NCBI GenBank assembly: GCA_002412765.1
Contig: DHVR01000002.1
Location: forward strand, 73,125 to 137,124
Direction: 5' to 3'
DNA: 64,000 nucleotides
Source of the DNA: Leptolinea sp. UBA5203
GTDB lineage: Bacteria; Chloroflexota; Anaerolineae; Anaerolineales; Anaerolineaceae
Shown here: positions 1-7,783 of the stretch, piece by piece
How positions within the stretch are numbered: the stretch's first letter is position 1
How the letters are laid out: each line of letters opens with the position of its first letter
Made by a program: the position numbers and the translations under genes
The notes under the pieces: generated by a model
Told to the model about the DNA's origin: nothing
Seen by the model: only the letters and a program-made list of their open reading frames with translations
The model's database searches: none

Positions 1-40
1 GTTTTATACTTTAAAGGATCAAGGATGAATGAGGTGTACT

Positions 41-235
41 ATGCCAATGTATCGTTTTATATGTCAGGAATGTAAAGAAACCTTTGAACAACGCCTGTCT
101 GTGACGGAGTTAGATGATAAATGCGTTCAATGTCCACGTGGGCACCAAAATGTACAGCGTCTGTTCAACGCTCCTACAATCATATTTAAAGGTAGTGGAT
201 GGTACAGCAAGGATCATGCAAAAAGTGGAAAGTGA
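41..235 (+). CDS. FmdB-type small zinc-ribbon protein
   Basis: Predicted 64-residue protein. The N-terminus MPMYRFICQEC followed by a CVQCP pair gives two Cys-x2-Cys knuckles, as in the FmdB/CxxC_CxxC_SSSS zinc-ribbon family. The family's C-terminal signature FKGSGWY is also present. The family is called regulatory after FmdB of the formamidase operon, but its molecular role is poorly defined. I chose the ATG at 41 rather than the in-frame ATG at 29 because GAGGTG lies just upstream of it and family members start MP-x-Y. The next gene, thioredoxin, follows after about 80 bases, so a redox or zinc link is possible but unproven. Family assignment is fairly sure; function is unknown. Confidence 0.8.
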   Translation: MPMYRFICQECKETFEQRLSVTELDDKCVQCPRGHQNVQRLFNAPTIIFKGSGWYSKDHAKSGK

Positions 236-315
236 CAGGGCTAAACTTGTAATTAAACTATTTGTTGGTAAAATGAAATTTGATGGTTTGGCGATTTAAT
301 AGGATAGGAGATTTT

Positions 316-660
316 ATGATAAACGAACCGATTAATGTTACGGATGATGCATTCGAAAAGGTAGTGCTGCAATCCACAGTTCCTGTGGTTGTTGATTTTT
401 GGGCACCCTGGTGTGGACCCTGCAAAATGGTGGCTCCAATCCTGGATAAAATTGCCAAAGAAATGGCTGGTAAATTGGTGGTTGCCAAGGTGAATACCGA
501 CGAAAACCAGCAATGGGCTGGCCAATATGGTGTACAGGGAATTCCAACCATGTTGTTTGTTTCTGGCGGGAAGATTGTTCATCGTCAGACAGGTGCATTG
601 CCCGAGACCATGTTGCGGGATGTTATCAGCCAGTTCCTTGAGGTTTCAGCACAAAGTTAA
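316..660 (+). CDS. trxA: Thioredoxin
   Basis: A 114-residue classical cytoplasmic thioredoxin that reduces protein disulfides through a dithiol active site. The sequence shows FWAPWCGPCK with the redox cysteines at residues 33 and 36, and the cis-proline loop GIPTM with Pro at about 77. There is no signal peptide. Length is normal for a single-domain thioredoxin. The ATG at 316 was chosen because AGGAG at 306-310 is correctly spaced; an upstream in-frame start at 280 adds residues without homology. It is co-directional with the small FmdB-type gene upstream. Downstream lies a 28-bp perfect palindrome followed by T residues, which may end the transcript. Possible partners are a thioredoxin reductase elsewhere and the DUF255 protein at 2964-5030. 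Confidence 0.95.
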   Translation: MINEPINVTDDAFEKVVLQSTVPVVVDFWAPWCGPCKMVAPILDKIAKEMAGKLVVAKVNTDENQQWAGQYGVQGIPTMLFVSGGKIVHRQTGALPETMLRDVISQFLEVSAQS

Positions 661-740
661 AGTATATTGAGTGGTAATCTAGAAGATAATTTGTTTTCTA
701 TACACTGATTATACTGTTTGAAAAGTTAGATTTATTGCAT

Positions 741-768
741 GTAGGGGCGACCGGCCGGTCGCCCCTAC
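741..768. repeat. 28-bp perfect palindrome, REP-like
   Basis: Bases 741-754 are the exact reverse complement of 755-768. The centre is GACCGGCCGGTC and the outer arms are GTAGGGGC and GCCCCTAC. TTTT follows at 769-772. It sits between the convergent trxA and murA genes, so it could act as a two-way terminator. Its form also resembles dispersed GTAGGGGC...GCCCCTAC palindromes that I recall as recurring in many bacterial genomes, so it may be a REP or MITE-type unit. Compare the palindrome at 44188-44245. Confidence 0.75.
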
Positions 769-804
769 TTTTCGGATATCAACTCTTTTTCATCTTTTCA
801 TTGA

Positions 805-2088
805 TTATTGTTCCCTTTCCCGAATAATGTTTGCACCCAACAATTTTAATTTTTGATCCACATCCTCGTAACCCCGGTCAATTTGGCCGATATTGCGAAT
901 GACGGAGGTGCCTTTCGCAGATAATGCTGCCAATAACAAGGCCATGCCCGCACGGATATCCGGACTTTCCATTTTCTCTGCATTTAATCGGGTGGGACCT
1001 TGAACGATGCAGCGATGAGGATCACAGAGGACAATGTGAGCTCCCATGGAGGCTAATTTGTCGGTAAAAAACATCCGGCTGGGGTACATCCAATCATGGA
1101 AGAGGATCGTGCCAGTGGATTGAGTTGCCACGACGATGGCGAGGCTCATCAAGTCGGTTGGAAAAGCCGGCCAGGGCATGACACTGATTTCCGGAATCAC
1201 CCCGCCTAAATCCGGTTCAATGGACATGGGTTGGTCACTGGGCACCAGAATATCCTCGCCATCTTCGTGCCAGATCACTCCCAGACGACGAAAGACTAAT
1301 TTGATCATGTCTAAATACTGAATGCCAGCATTTTTGATACGGATGGTGCCGTGGGTCAGCGCGGCCGCACCCACGAAACTGATCACTTCCAGGTAATCCG
1401 GGCCAATGGTAAATTCTCCGCCATGCAAGCCGTTTACCCCTTCAATGTGTAACGTGTTGGAACCAATGCTCTCAATTTTTGCACCGAGAATATTGAGTAA
1501 ATGACAGAGTTCCTGAATATGGGGTTCAGAAGCCGCATTGCGAATGACGGATGGTCCCTTTGCGGTGGCGCAAGCCATGATGGCATTCTCTGTAGCGGTA
1601 ACGCTGGCTTCGTCTAAAAGAATATCCGCACCGATTAATTTTTTGGCAGTGAAGTGAAAAGCCTTATCCAGGTCAATGGTTGCACCTAATTTTTCCAGGG
1701 CAATGATATGGGTATCTACTCTACGACGTCCAATAACATCGCCGCCGGGTGGTGGTAGGATTAGCTCGCCAGTTCTGGCAGTCATCGGACCCGCCAGTAA
1801 GATGGATGCGCGGATTTTTTTACATAATTCCGGATCCAAGTCCGCAGGACGAACATCCTTTGCGTGGAACTTCCAGGAGTGGGTATCCGTTTGAACCACT
1901 GAAACGCCAAGACTTTGAATTAAATCCCGCATATTAATCACATCGCGGATAATTGGCATATTGTGAAGGATGACGGGTTCGTCAGTTAACAAACAGGCAG
2001 CCATGAGTGGTAGTGCAGCATTTTTATTGCCTGAGGGTTTAACCTCCCCGGATAGGGGAATGCCACCTTCAATGATAAATTTTTCCAT
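805..2088 (-). CDS. murA: UDP-N-acetylglucosamine 1-carboxyvinyltransferase, Asp-type active site
   Basis: A 427-residue EPSP-synthase-fold enzyme that transfers enolpyruvate from PEP to UDP-GlcNAc, the first committed step of peptidoglycan synthesis in the cytoplasm. Visible family marks are SGNKNAALP with the catalytic Lys at 22, the active-site loop PPGGDVIGRR, FPTD, and the C-terminal RGYEDVDQKL. The residue aligning with E. coli Cys115 is Asp117. Natural Cys-to-Asp MurA enzymes, for example in mycobacteria and Chlamydia, are insensitive to fosfomycin, so intrinsic resistance is predicted. GGAGGAG precedes the start. The gene stands alone, divergent from the hydrolase at 2171. It might be one of two MurA paralogues in the genome. 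Confidence 0.93.
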   Translation of the reverse strand: MEKFIIEGGIPLSGEVKPSGNKNAALPLMAACLLTDEPVILHNMPIIRDVINMRDLIQSLGVSVVQTDTHSWKFHAKDVRPADLDPELCKKIRASILLAGPMTARTGELILPPPGGDVIGRRRVDTHIIALEKLGATIDLDKAFHFTAKKLIGADILLDEASVTATENAIMACATAKGPSVIRNAASEPHIQELCHLLNILGAKIESIGSNTLHIEGVNGLHGGEFTIGPDYLEVISFVGAAALTHGTIRIKNAGIQYLDMIKLVFRRLGVIWHEDGEDILVPSDQPMSIEPDLGGVIPEISVMPWPAFPTDLMSLAIVVATQSTGTILFHDWMYPSRMFFTDKLASMGAHIVLCDPHRCIVQGPTRLNAEKMESPDIRAGMALLLAALSAKGTSVIRNIGQIDRGYEDVDQKLKLLGANIIREREQ

Positions 2089-2170
2089 GAAACTCCTCCA
2101 AGAACTACTCGGTATTTTTTCTCAGGAAAAACAATGCCCCTAGTTGATCGGATCGCCTTATAATAATTCC

Positions 2171-2980
2171 ATGCCTACAGTAAATTTTACCCTGAATTCA
2201 GGGGATTGCGTGACATTAAACTATGTCCAATTGAATCCCGGTGCGGCAAACACACTATTCTTTCTGCATGGCTTGGGAACTACTCATGAATGTTGGGCCC
2301 AACAGTTGGACTATTTTGGCGCCAGAGGATATCGCGTGATCGCCATGGATCTCCCCGGATTTGGCGAGTCGACCATTCAGCGCGGAAAGTTCGGACTTAG
2401 GTTAACTACTGATTGCGTCATCCAGCTTCTGGACTATTTAGGCATCCAACAGACCAGCTTGATTGGACATTCGATGGGCGGACCGATCACGATTGATTGC
2501 TGTTCACGTTACCCCCACTATTTTCAAAAATGCATCTTGATCAGTACTTTCTTCCGATTACGGCCGACTAGTTTATCGGCTGCACTGGCGTTGATCAAGC
2601 GTTTTATCTGGGCTAATTTTCAGGATGCAAATCACCAAGCGGAATTTATCGCCCAACGGACTTTCCCGGAACCGTCGGAGAGCGGATTGCGCGAGGAATT
2701 TGTCAAACAAATTCTCTCAACCAATAAAGATGTGTACAAAGATGCTGTGAATTTAATGGCCAGGATCAATTTAAGGAAGTACTCCAGGAACCTGATGCAG
2801 CCCACCCTGGTGATAACCGGCTTGCAGGACCGTACGATCACACCCCGCTTGCAGCATGAATTGTTTATGAAAATCCCCAACGCTCTTGAGCTAACCCTAA
2901 AAGACGGCCGGCATGGCATGATCGTCAATCAAGCCGGGATTATCAATCGAGCGATTGAGGCTTTTATTTCATCTGATTAA
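2171..2980 (+). CDS. Alpha/beta hydrolase
   Basis: A 269-residue alpha/beta-hydrolase-fold protein with a complete catalytic triad. The oxyanion region is FFLHGLGTT, the nucleophile elbow is GHSMGG (Ser101), the acid is in GLQDRTI (Asp220), and the base is in DGRHGM (His248). No signal peptide is seen. The fold covers esterases, haloperoxidases and C-C hydrolases, and the substrate cannot be read from sequence. An upstream TTG at 2144 is also possible. A TATAAT at 2159-2164 places a transcript start close to the ATG at 2171, so the message may be leaderless. The 3' end overlaps the convergent DUF255 gene by 17 bases. Confidence 0.85.
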   Translation: MPTVNFTLNSGDCVTLNYVQLNPGAANTLFFLHGLGTTHECWAQQLDYFGARGYRVIAMDLPGFGESTIQRGKFGLRLTTDCVIQLLDYLGIQQTSLIGHSMGGPITIDCCSRYPHYFQKCILISTFFRLRPTSLSAALALIKRFIWANFQDANHQAEFIAQRTFPEPSESGLREEFVKQILSTNKDVYKDAVNLMARINLRKYSRNLMQPTLVITGLQDRTITPRLQHELFMKIPNALELTLKDGRHGMIVNQAGIINRAIEAFISSD

Positions 2981-5030
2981 GAGAAGGTTTTGAAAAGAAA
3001 TCCAAAATCTCTTTGTTTGTATAAAGGGGGGACTGACAGGTGTGATTCTCGCAAACATACAGAGTGGGCTGCCCATTTTGGGGGAGCTTATCTTGGAGAA
3101 TATCTGCCAGTTGAGAATCATCGCCAGGTTGTACTTCGTAGGGAATGAATAACCAGTCTGGATGGTAAGTAAGATAATACGAATGGATCAAGCTCATTGC
3201 TTGTTGTCTGCTTTCAGGGGGATAAACCAAAACACAGTTTTTCCACGAGGTACTGAGCAATAGGGCTGCTTGCAGCCAATAGGCGTAAGCTGCTGGGTGT
3301 TGATTTATTGAATCAGCCATGTTGACCAGCCACTTTTCTGTCTGCTGAGAAAATTCGGGTTTTTCCTGAATTGCGGAGATCAAGAGCAGGGCATGGGCTG
3401 CCAAGGCCATGCCACTGGGCGTGACCATATCCTGTAAGTCCAAAACTGGGCTGATCAGGTTCTCCTCTCCCTTGCGATTGCTAAAGAGAAAAACCCCATT
3501 GCTGTCAAATTCCGTAAGCATTTTTGAAATCAAGTCCTCGGCTAAGGTGAGCCATTTGGATTGAGAATCCGCCTGGTAGAGGGTGAGCAATGCGATTGCA
3601 AAGCCGGCATAATCCTCCAGAAAGCCAATCTGATTTCCTTTGCCATCTCGCCAGGTGTGATGCAGGAATCCATCGCGATAAAGGTTCTGATGGAGAAATT
3701 CGGCATTCTGGCGTGCGGCGTGCAGGTAATCCTCCCTATCAAATGCCAGGCCCGCTTCGACCAATGCCCCGAGGGCCAGAGCATTCCAGGAGAGAATAAT
3801 TTTGTCATCGGTTGCTGGCGGTGTACGAGTCTTACGTATAGCTGACAATCTGTTTAACACCGGTTCCAGAATCTCAATCGAATAGGGAATCCAGTCTTGA
3901 TAGGCTAGGTCTTGAGGTTTTTCTTGCGGAGATAGTTTTAGAAGGTATTGACCATCCAAATGACCACGATTTGGAAGATCTAGGTTGGACTGATATTTTT
4001 GAAGATCAATTTCTTGAGATGCCTGCAACTCATCTACGGACCAAAGATAATACGTGCCTTCCGTGCCATCGGAATCCGCGTCCTGGCTGCTGTAGAAGCC
4101 GCCCTCAGGGCTTGTTAGATGATTTAGGATATAGTCGATGGTTTTCTCTGCTACCTGGCGAAAATGGGGATTGTGAGTGAGTTGATAAGCATGGATGTAA
4201 TTCCGCGCTAACTGGGCATTGTCATAGAGCATCTTTTCGAAATGTGGCACGGTCCAGGTTTTATCGGTGCTGTAGCGGTGAAATCCGCCGTCAACCAAAT
4301 CGAAGATACCTCCCATGCTCAAGGAATGGAGATAGTGAACGGCTGCATCGGTAAAACGGGTATGCTCATACTTGCCTGCTTGAAGCAAGAAATCGATCGT
4401 CATGGCGGCAGGGAATTTTGGTGCATTGCCCCAGCCACCGTCTGCCCAATCGTAGGAGATCAACATTTTCTCGGCAATATCCAAAATTGCGGATTTTGTG
4501 AGTTTTTCTGAAGTGGTTGAGTTGGATTGGGAATAATGCTCTTGTATTTGCTGTGTTAGATGATCAGCACTCTCCAGCACTTTTTCTTGCTGGTTTTGCC
4601 ATACCCGGCTGATATTTTCCAGCAATTCCGCAAAGGATGGCAGCCCATATCTCGCGATGGGGGGGAAATAAGTGCCGCCATAGAAAGGTTTCAATTGAGG
4701 GGTAAGGAAAGCGCTTAATGGCCAGCCACCTTGTCCGGTGAGGGCAATGACGGCGGTCATGTAGATTTGATCCAGATCCGGTCTTTCTTCCCGGTCAATC
4801 TTGATACAAATAAAATCACTATTTAGCTGCTCAGCAATTAAGGGGTTCTCAAAAGATTCATGCGCCATGACATGGCACCAATGACAGGCTGCATAGCCAA
4901 TACTGAGAAAAATTGGTTTGTTTTCCAACCTGGATCGTTGGATGGCTTCCTCACCCCAGGGGTACCAGTCCACTGGATTTTGGACATGCTGTAACAGATA
5001 AGGGGAAGTTTGATCCTGTAAGTGATTCAT
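2964..5030 (-). CDS. DUF255 thioredoxin-domain protein (YyaL/SPATA20 family)
   Basis: A 688-residue protein of the YyaL family. The N-terminal DUF255 thioredoxin-like domain begins NHLQDQTSPYLLQH and carries CHWC in a GYAACHWCHVM context, followed by EERPD and GGWPL motifs typical of the family. The rest resembles an (alpha/alpha)6 barrel as in N-acylglucosamine 2-epimerases, with PHFEKMLYDNAQL and SQDADSDG visible. It is predicted to be cytosolic; the substrate is unknown. The start at 5030 is supported by GAGGTG just upstream and by family alignment. The longer reading frame to 5111 adds a low-complexity Tyr run that comes from a trinucleotide repeat. It overlaps the convergent hydrolase by 17 bases. 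Confidence 0.9.
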   Translation of the reverse strand: MNHLQDQTSPYLLQHVQNPVDWYPWGEEAIQRSRLENKPIFLSIGYAACHWCHVMAHESFENPLIAEQLNSDFICIKIDREERPDLDQIYMTAVIALTGQGGWPLSAFLTPQLKPFYGGTYFPPIARYGLPSFAELLENISRVWQNQQEKVLESADHLTQQIQEHYSQSNSTTSEKLTKSAILDIAEKMLISYDWADGGWGNAPKFPAAMTIDFLLQAGKYEHTRFTDAAVHYLHSLSMGGIFDLVDGGFHRYSTDKTWTVPHFEKMLYDNAQLARNYIHAYQLTHNPHFRQVAEKTIDYILNHLTSPEGGFYSSQDADSDGTEGTYYLWSVDELQASQEIDLQKYQSNLDLPNRGHLDGQYLLKLSPQEKPQDLAYQDWIPYSIEILEPVLNRLSAIRKTRTPPATDDKIILSWNALALGALVEAGLAFDREDYLHAARQNAEFLHQNLYRDGFLHHTWRDGKGNQIGFLEDYAGFAIALLTLYQADSQSKWLTLAEDLISKMLTEFDSNGVFLFSNRKGEENLISPVLDLQDMVTPSGMALAAHALLLISAIQEKPEFSQQTEKWLVNMADSINQHPAAYAYWLQAALLLSTSWKNCVLVYPPESRQQAMSLIHSYYLTYHPDWLFIPYEVQPGDDSQLADILQDKLPQNGQPTLYVCENHTCQSPLYTNKEILDFFSKPSLNQMK

Positions 5031-5044
5031 CACACACCTCAAAC

Positions 5045-5062
5045 AATAATAATAATAATAAT
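5045..5062. repeat. (AAT)6 trinucleotide repeat in 5' leader
   Basis: Six perfect AAT units lie about 15 bases upstream of the DUF255 start, on the leader side of its ribosome binding site (read as ATT units on the coding strand). Slippage would change promoter-to-RBS spacing rather than the reading frame. Confidence 0.85.
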
Positions 5063-5312
5063 AGTAACATAAATAACAAAAAATAAATCGAGTGAGTTTG
5101 AAATAAAACATATTCGGGTATTATGGAAGCAATTTTTGGAAATCGGAAGAAGTTGAAATTAATTTAGGCAATTAATTGAAATTAAAATACAAATCCAAGC
5201 TATACATTTAGGGTTTAATACTATAATCTACCTAATCAATTTATTTCACCTGAGCTTAGTAAATTTATTTTATCCTTTGAGGCTACAGGCATCCTTCATT
5301 CAAGAGGCAATT

Positions 5313-6443
5313 ATGATTTCTATTGAACAACTTGATACAACGTCCCGAAAACAACGCAATGAATTTGTAAATTTTCATTATGACCTTTACAAAAACTGTC
5401 CCCAGTGGGTACCGCCGTTCCGGGCGGATATCCATGTCATGATGAATCGTAAAAAGCATCCGTTTTACGAACACTCCGATGCCGATTTCTTTCTGGCCAA
5501 AAGAGATGGAAAAGTGGTCGGGAGAATTGCCGCTTTGGAGAATAAACCTTTCAATCAGTACCATAACAAAAACGAAGCTCAGTTCTATTTATTTGACAGC
5601 ATTGAAGATCAGGAAGTATTCGATGCACTCTTTGAAGCCGCTTTTGATTGGGCTAAAAAGCGTGGGCTGACATCCCTAGTGGGTCCCAAAGGATTCAGCT
5701 CATTCAATGGGTATGGCATCCAGGTAGAGGGTTTTGAACATCGCCAGATGATGACCATGATGAATTACAACTATGCCTACTACCCGCGAATGATGGAAGG
5801 CATGGGGTTTACCATGGCTGTGGATTTCGTCTCCACCTATATTCCCCGTGATTCAGCCGTTTTGCCTGAGAAAGTAACCCGTGTGGCAGAACGTATTATT
5901 GAAAAACAGAAATTCAAAGTAAAAGAATTTAAATCCAAAAAAGAACTCATCTCCTGGGCGGATCCAATCGGTGAGGCGTATAACAACACGTTCGTTAACA
6001 ACTGGGAATATTACCCCCTGACAAAAAACGAAATCACCTTCGCCATGAAAGATATCATGATGGTGGCCGTCCCGGATTTGATGAAGATTATCACCTATGA
6101 TGATGTCGTGATTGGGTTCCTGCTGGCCTTCCCTGATGTTTCCAAGGCTTTGCAGCGCCACAACGGGTATTTAACCCCATGGGGTCTCGTTGATATGCTT
6201 TTAGAGATGAAACGCACCAAATGGGTTTCCTTGAATGGCGTAGGTATACTGCCCGAGTATCATGGCCGCGGCGGCAATGCCCTGCTATATTACGAAATGG
6301 CCAAGATTATTCGAGAATCCGGGTTTGAGCATATCGAGGAGACTCAGATGGCCGACACAGCCGTGATGGTGCGTAAGGATATGATTACTCTGGGAGCGGA
6401 AATCTACAAAAAACATCGCGTTTATAAAATTGACATCCCATGA
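5313..6443 (+). CDS. GNAT-like acyltransferase family protein
   Basis: A 376-residue cytosolic protein. The N-terminal half contains NFHYDLYKNCPQWVPPF and FFLAKRDGKVVGRIAAL, typical of large GNAT-related proteins whose first domain resembles N-acetyltransferases. The C-terminal part has GVGILPEYHGRGGNALLY, which matches the GNAT acetyl-CoA binding motif A (Q/R-x-x-G-x-G/A). Substrate is unknown. The ATG at 5313 is preceded by AGAGG, and the upstream ATG at 5277 lacks a good site. It is a single-gene transcript with an AT-rich upstream region (TATAAT at 5222-5227) and a strong terminator directly after it. Function in small-molecule or lipid N-acylation is inference only. Confidence 0.7.
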   Translation: MISIEQLDTTSRKQRNEFVNFHYDLYKNCPQWVPPFRADIHVMMNRKKHPFYEHSDADFFLAKRDGKVVGRIAALENKPFNQYHNKNEAQFYLFDSIEDQEVFDALFEAAFDWAKKRGLTSLVGPKGFSSFNGYGIQVEGFEHRQMMTMMNYNYAYYPRMMEGMGFTMAVDFVSTYIPRDSAVLPEKVTRVAERIIEKQKFKVKEFKSKKELISWADPIGEAYNNTFVNNWEYYPLTKNEITFAMKDIMMVAVPDLMKIITYDDVVIGFLLAFPDVSKALQRHNGYLTPWGLVDMLLEMKRTKWVSLNGVGILPEYHGRGGNALLYYEMAKIIRESGFEHIEETQMADTAVMVRKDMITLGAEIYKKHRVYKIDIP

Positions 6444-6451
6444 AATAAGAT

Positions 6452-6478
6452 AAAACCGGCTCAGGCCGGTTTTATTTT
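6452..6478. terminator. Bidirectional intrinsic terminator
   Basis: The stem AAAACCGGC (6452-6460) pairs with GCCGGTTTT (6465-6473) around a TCAG loop, followed by ATTTTT. It ends the GNAT-like gene. The A-rich 5' arm supplies a T-tract on the other strand, where the stop codon of the convergent glycosyltransferase lies inside the hairpin loop. Confidence 0.85.
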
Positions 6479-7783
6479 TCGAAACATGCAAACCGTTCGA
6501 TGAATCATCCAGGCACTCAAGATACTTATGAATGGGATCAGGATAATGACATAGCGCTGGTAGAGCCCGCCCAGCATGCTCAAGCCCATCATAGTGCCTC
6601 CAAATCCAACATAAAAAATCATCCATTGAGGGAAATCTGCAGGCAGGTTGGTTCTGGCTTTCCACCAGGATAGTGCTTGCAACAAGAAAGCCGAGAGAAT
6701 GCCGATCACTTGCAGTGAGCCCAGCAGAAAGGATCGATTCTCATGCTGCAATGGGATGCGTGTATAAGCGTCAAAGGACGTTTGCTGCTCGGCGCGGTAA
6801 TTCCCCACATCATCCAAGGCGACGGGTTCAAAAAACGTATGATAGTTGACCATCACGAAGCGAACCAGTTTTGATTCCGGAATTCTTTCTGGGTAGTTTT
6901 CCTGTAAAAATGCGGTGGTAGATTGGGTGAGCTCAGCCCTTTCCTGAATGGCAGCTTGGATGGTATGGATCGGATCCAGCCAGGAAACCGGATTGAGAAT
7001 GTACGTTATAAGGAGAGGTACTAAAGTAAAATAACCGGCCGTTTTGATCCAGTGAATTTTGTTTTGCCGATGGTTGATGATGAAATAGTAAATGATATAC
7101 ATGGGGATGAAGAACAAGGCGGTCTGTTTACTGTTGAGGCAGAGTGCCAGGAGAATGGGGACACCAAAGGGGTGTTTTTTCTTATCCAGGAGTAGCATCA
7201 GAAAGAAACAAACCGTAAAGAGTAAAATGCCTTCTGCCATGGCGCGGCGGGTATGGATGAGGACCAGGGGATTCAAGCCCAAAAAGAGAACCGCCAACAA
7301 TCCAACATTGTGATGGATGAGGTTCCGGGTGGTTTGGTACAGGAAAAAGAACGTGAATGGAAAAAAAACGAGAAAGGTTATGCGTGAAACTTGAAGTGCT
7401 TTAGCTGATGGCAGGCTTCCAGCCAATTGGTTGGCTTCCCAACTCAAAGTCCAGTCCCAATCCGAGAGATTGGCTGGGACATGTGTGATGGTTCTGGCCA
7501 GGCCGATGATTAATGAATTGAGGGGTGGGTCCATCAAACGGTAATGATTCTTAAGATCAATTGCATCCCCTTGATGATAAGCCAACAGAAGCGGGTTGGT
7601 CAGCAAAAGTTCCACATCATTGCTTTTGTATAGATAAGTTGCCTCATCTGGGTGAAATGGAACGGTATTGAGCGTGATACAATACAAACTGAACAGCAGG
7701 ACAATCAGCACACCAATTTGGAAGAAAGGATGGGTAAGCAGTTTCTGGATGGTTAAGTGGTTCGGTTCCAAATTTATTGACAT
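6461..7783 (-). CDS. GT-C family membrane glycosyltransferase (ArnT/PMT-like)
   Basis: A 440-residue polytopic membrane protein with about ten hydrophobic segments. After the first segment comes the extracytoplasmic motif VPFHPDEATYLY, where the paired Asp-Glu matches the catalytic acidic pair in the first loop of GT39/GT83-type glycosyltransferases. These enzymes move a sugar from a polyprenyl-phosphate donor to an acceptor outside the membrane. Later segments hold NPLVLIHTRRAMAEG and a long soluble loop. The acceptor is unknown. Its start codon overlaps that of the divergent gene at 7782, since the tetranucleotide CATG serves both. No other Met is available near the N-terminus. Its stop lies within the terminator of the preceding gene. 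Confidence 0.8.
   Translation of the reverse strand: MSINLEPNHLTIQKLLTHPFFQIGVLIVLLFSLYCITLNTVPFHPDEATYLYKSNDVELLLTNPLLLAYHQGDAIDLKNHYRLMDPPLNSLIIGLARTITHVPANLSDWDWTLSWEANQLAGSLPSAKALQVSRITFLVFFPFTFFFLYQTTRNLIHHNVGLLAVLFLGLNPLVLIHTRRAMAEGILLFTVCFFLMLLLDKKKHPFGVPILLALCLNSKQTALFFIPMYIIYYFIINHRQNKIHWIKTAGYFTLVPLLITYILNPVSWLDPIHTIQAAIQERAELTQSTTAFLQENYPERIPESKLVRFVMVNYHTFFEPVALDDVGNYRAEQQTSFDAYTRIPLQHENRSFLLGSLQVIGILSAFLLQALSWWKARTNLPADFPQWMIFYVGFGGTMMGLSMLGGLYQRYVIILIPFISILSAWMIHRTVCMFRKIKPA

Noticed and set aside
2144..2171. Leaderless transcript of the alpha/beta hydrolase as a separate finding
   Set aside because: TATAAT is well placed, but no -35 hexamer is visible and the start codon itself is uncertain.
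5045..5111. N-terminal extension of the DUF255 protein with a Tyr run
   Set aside because: The Tyr codons are an off-register reading of the AT-rich repeat, and a good ribosome site precedes the ATG at 5030.
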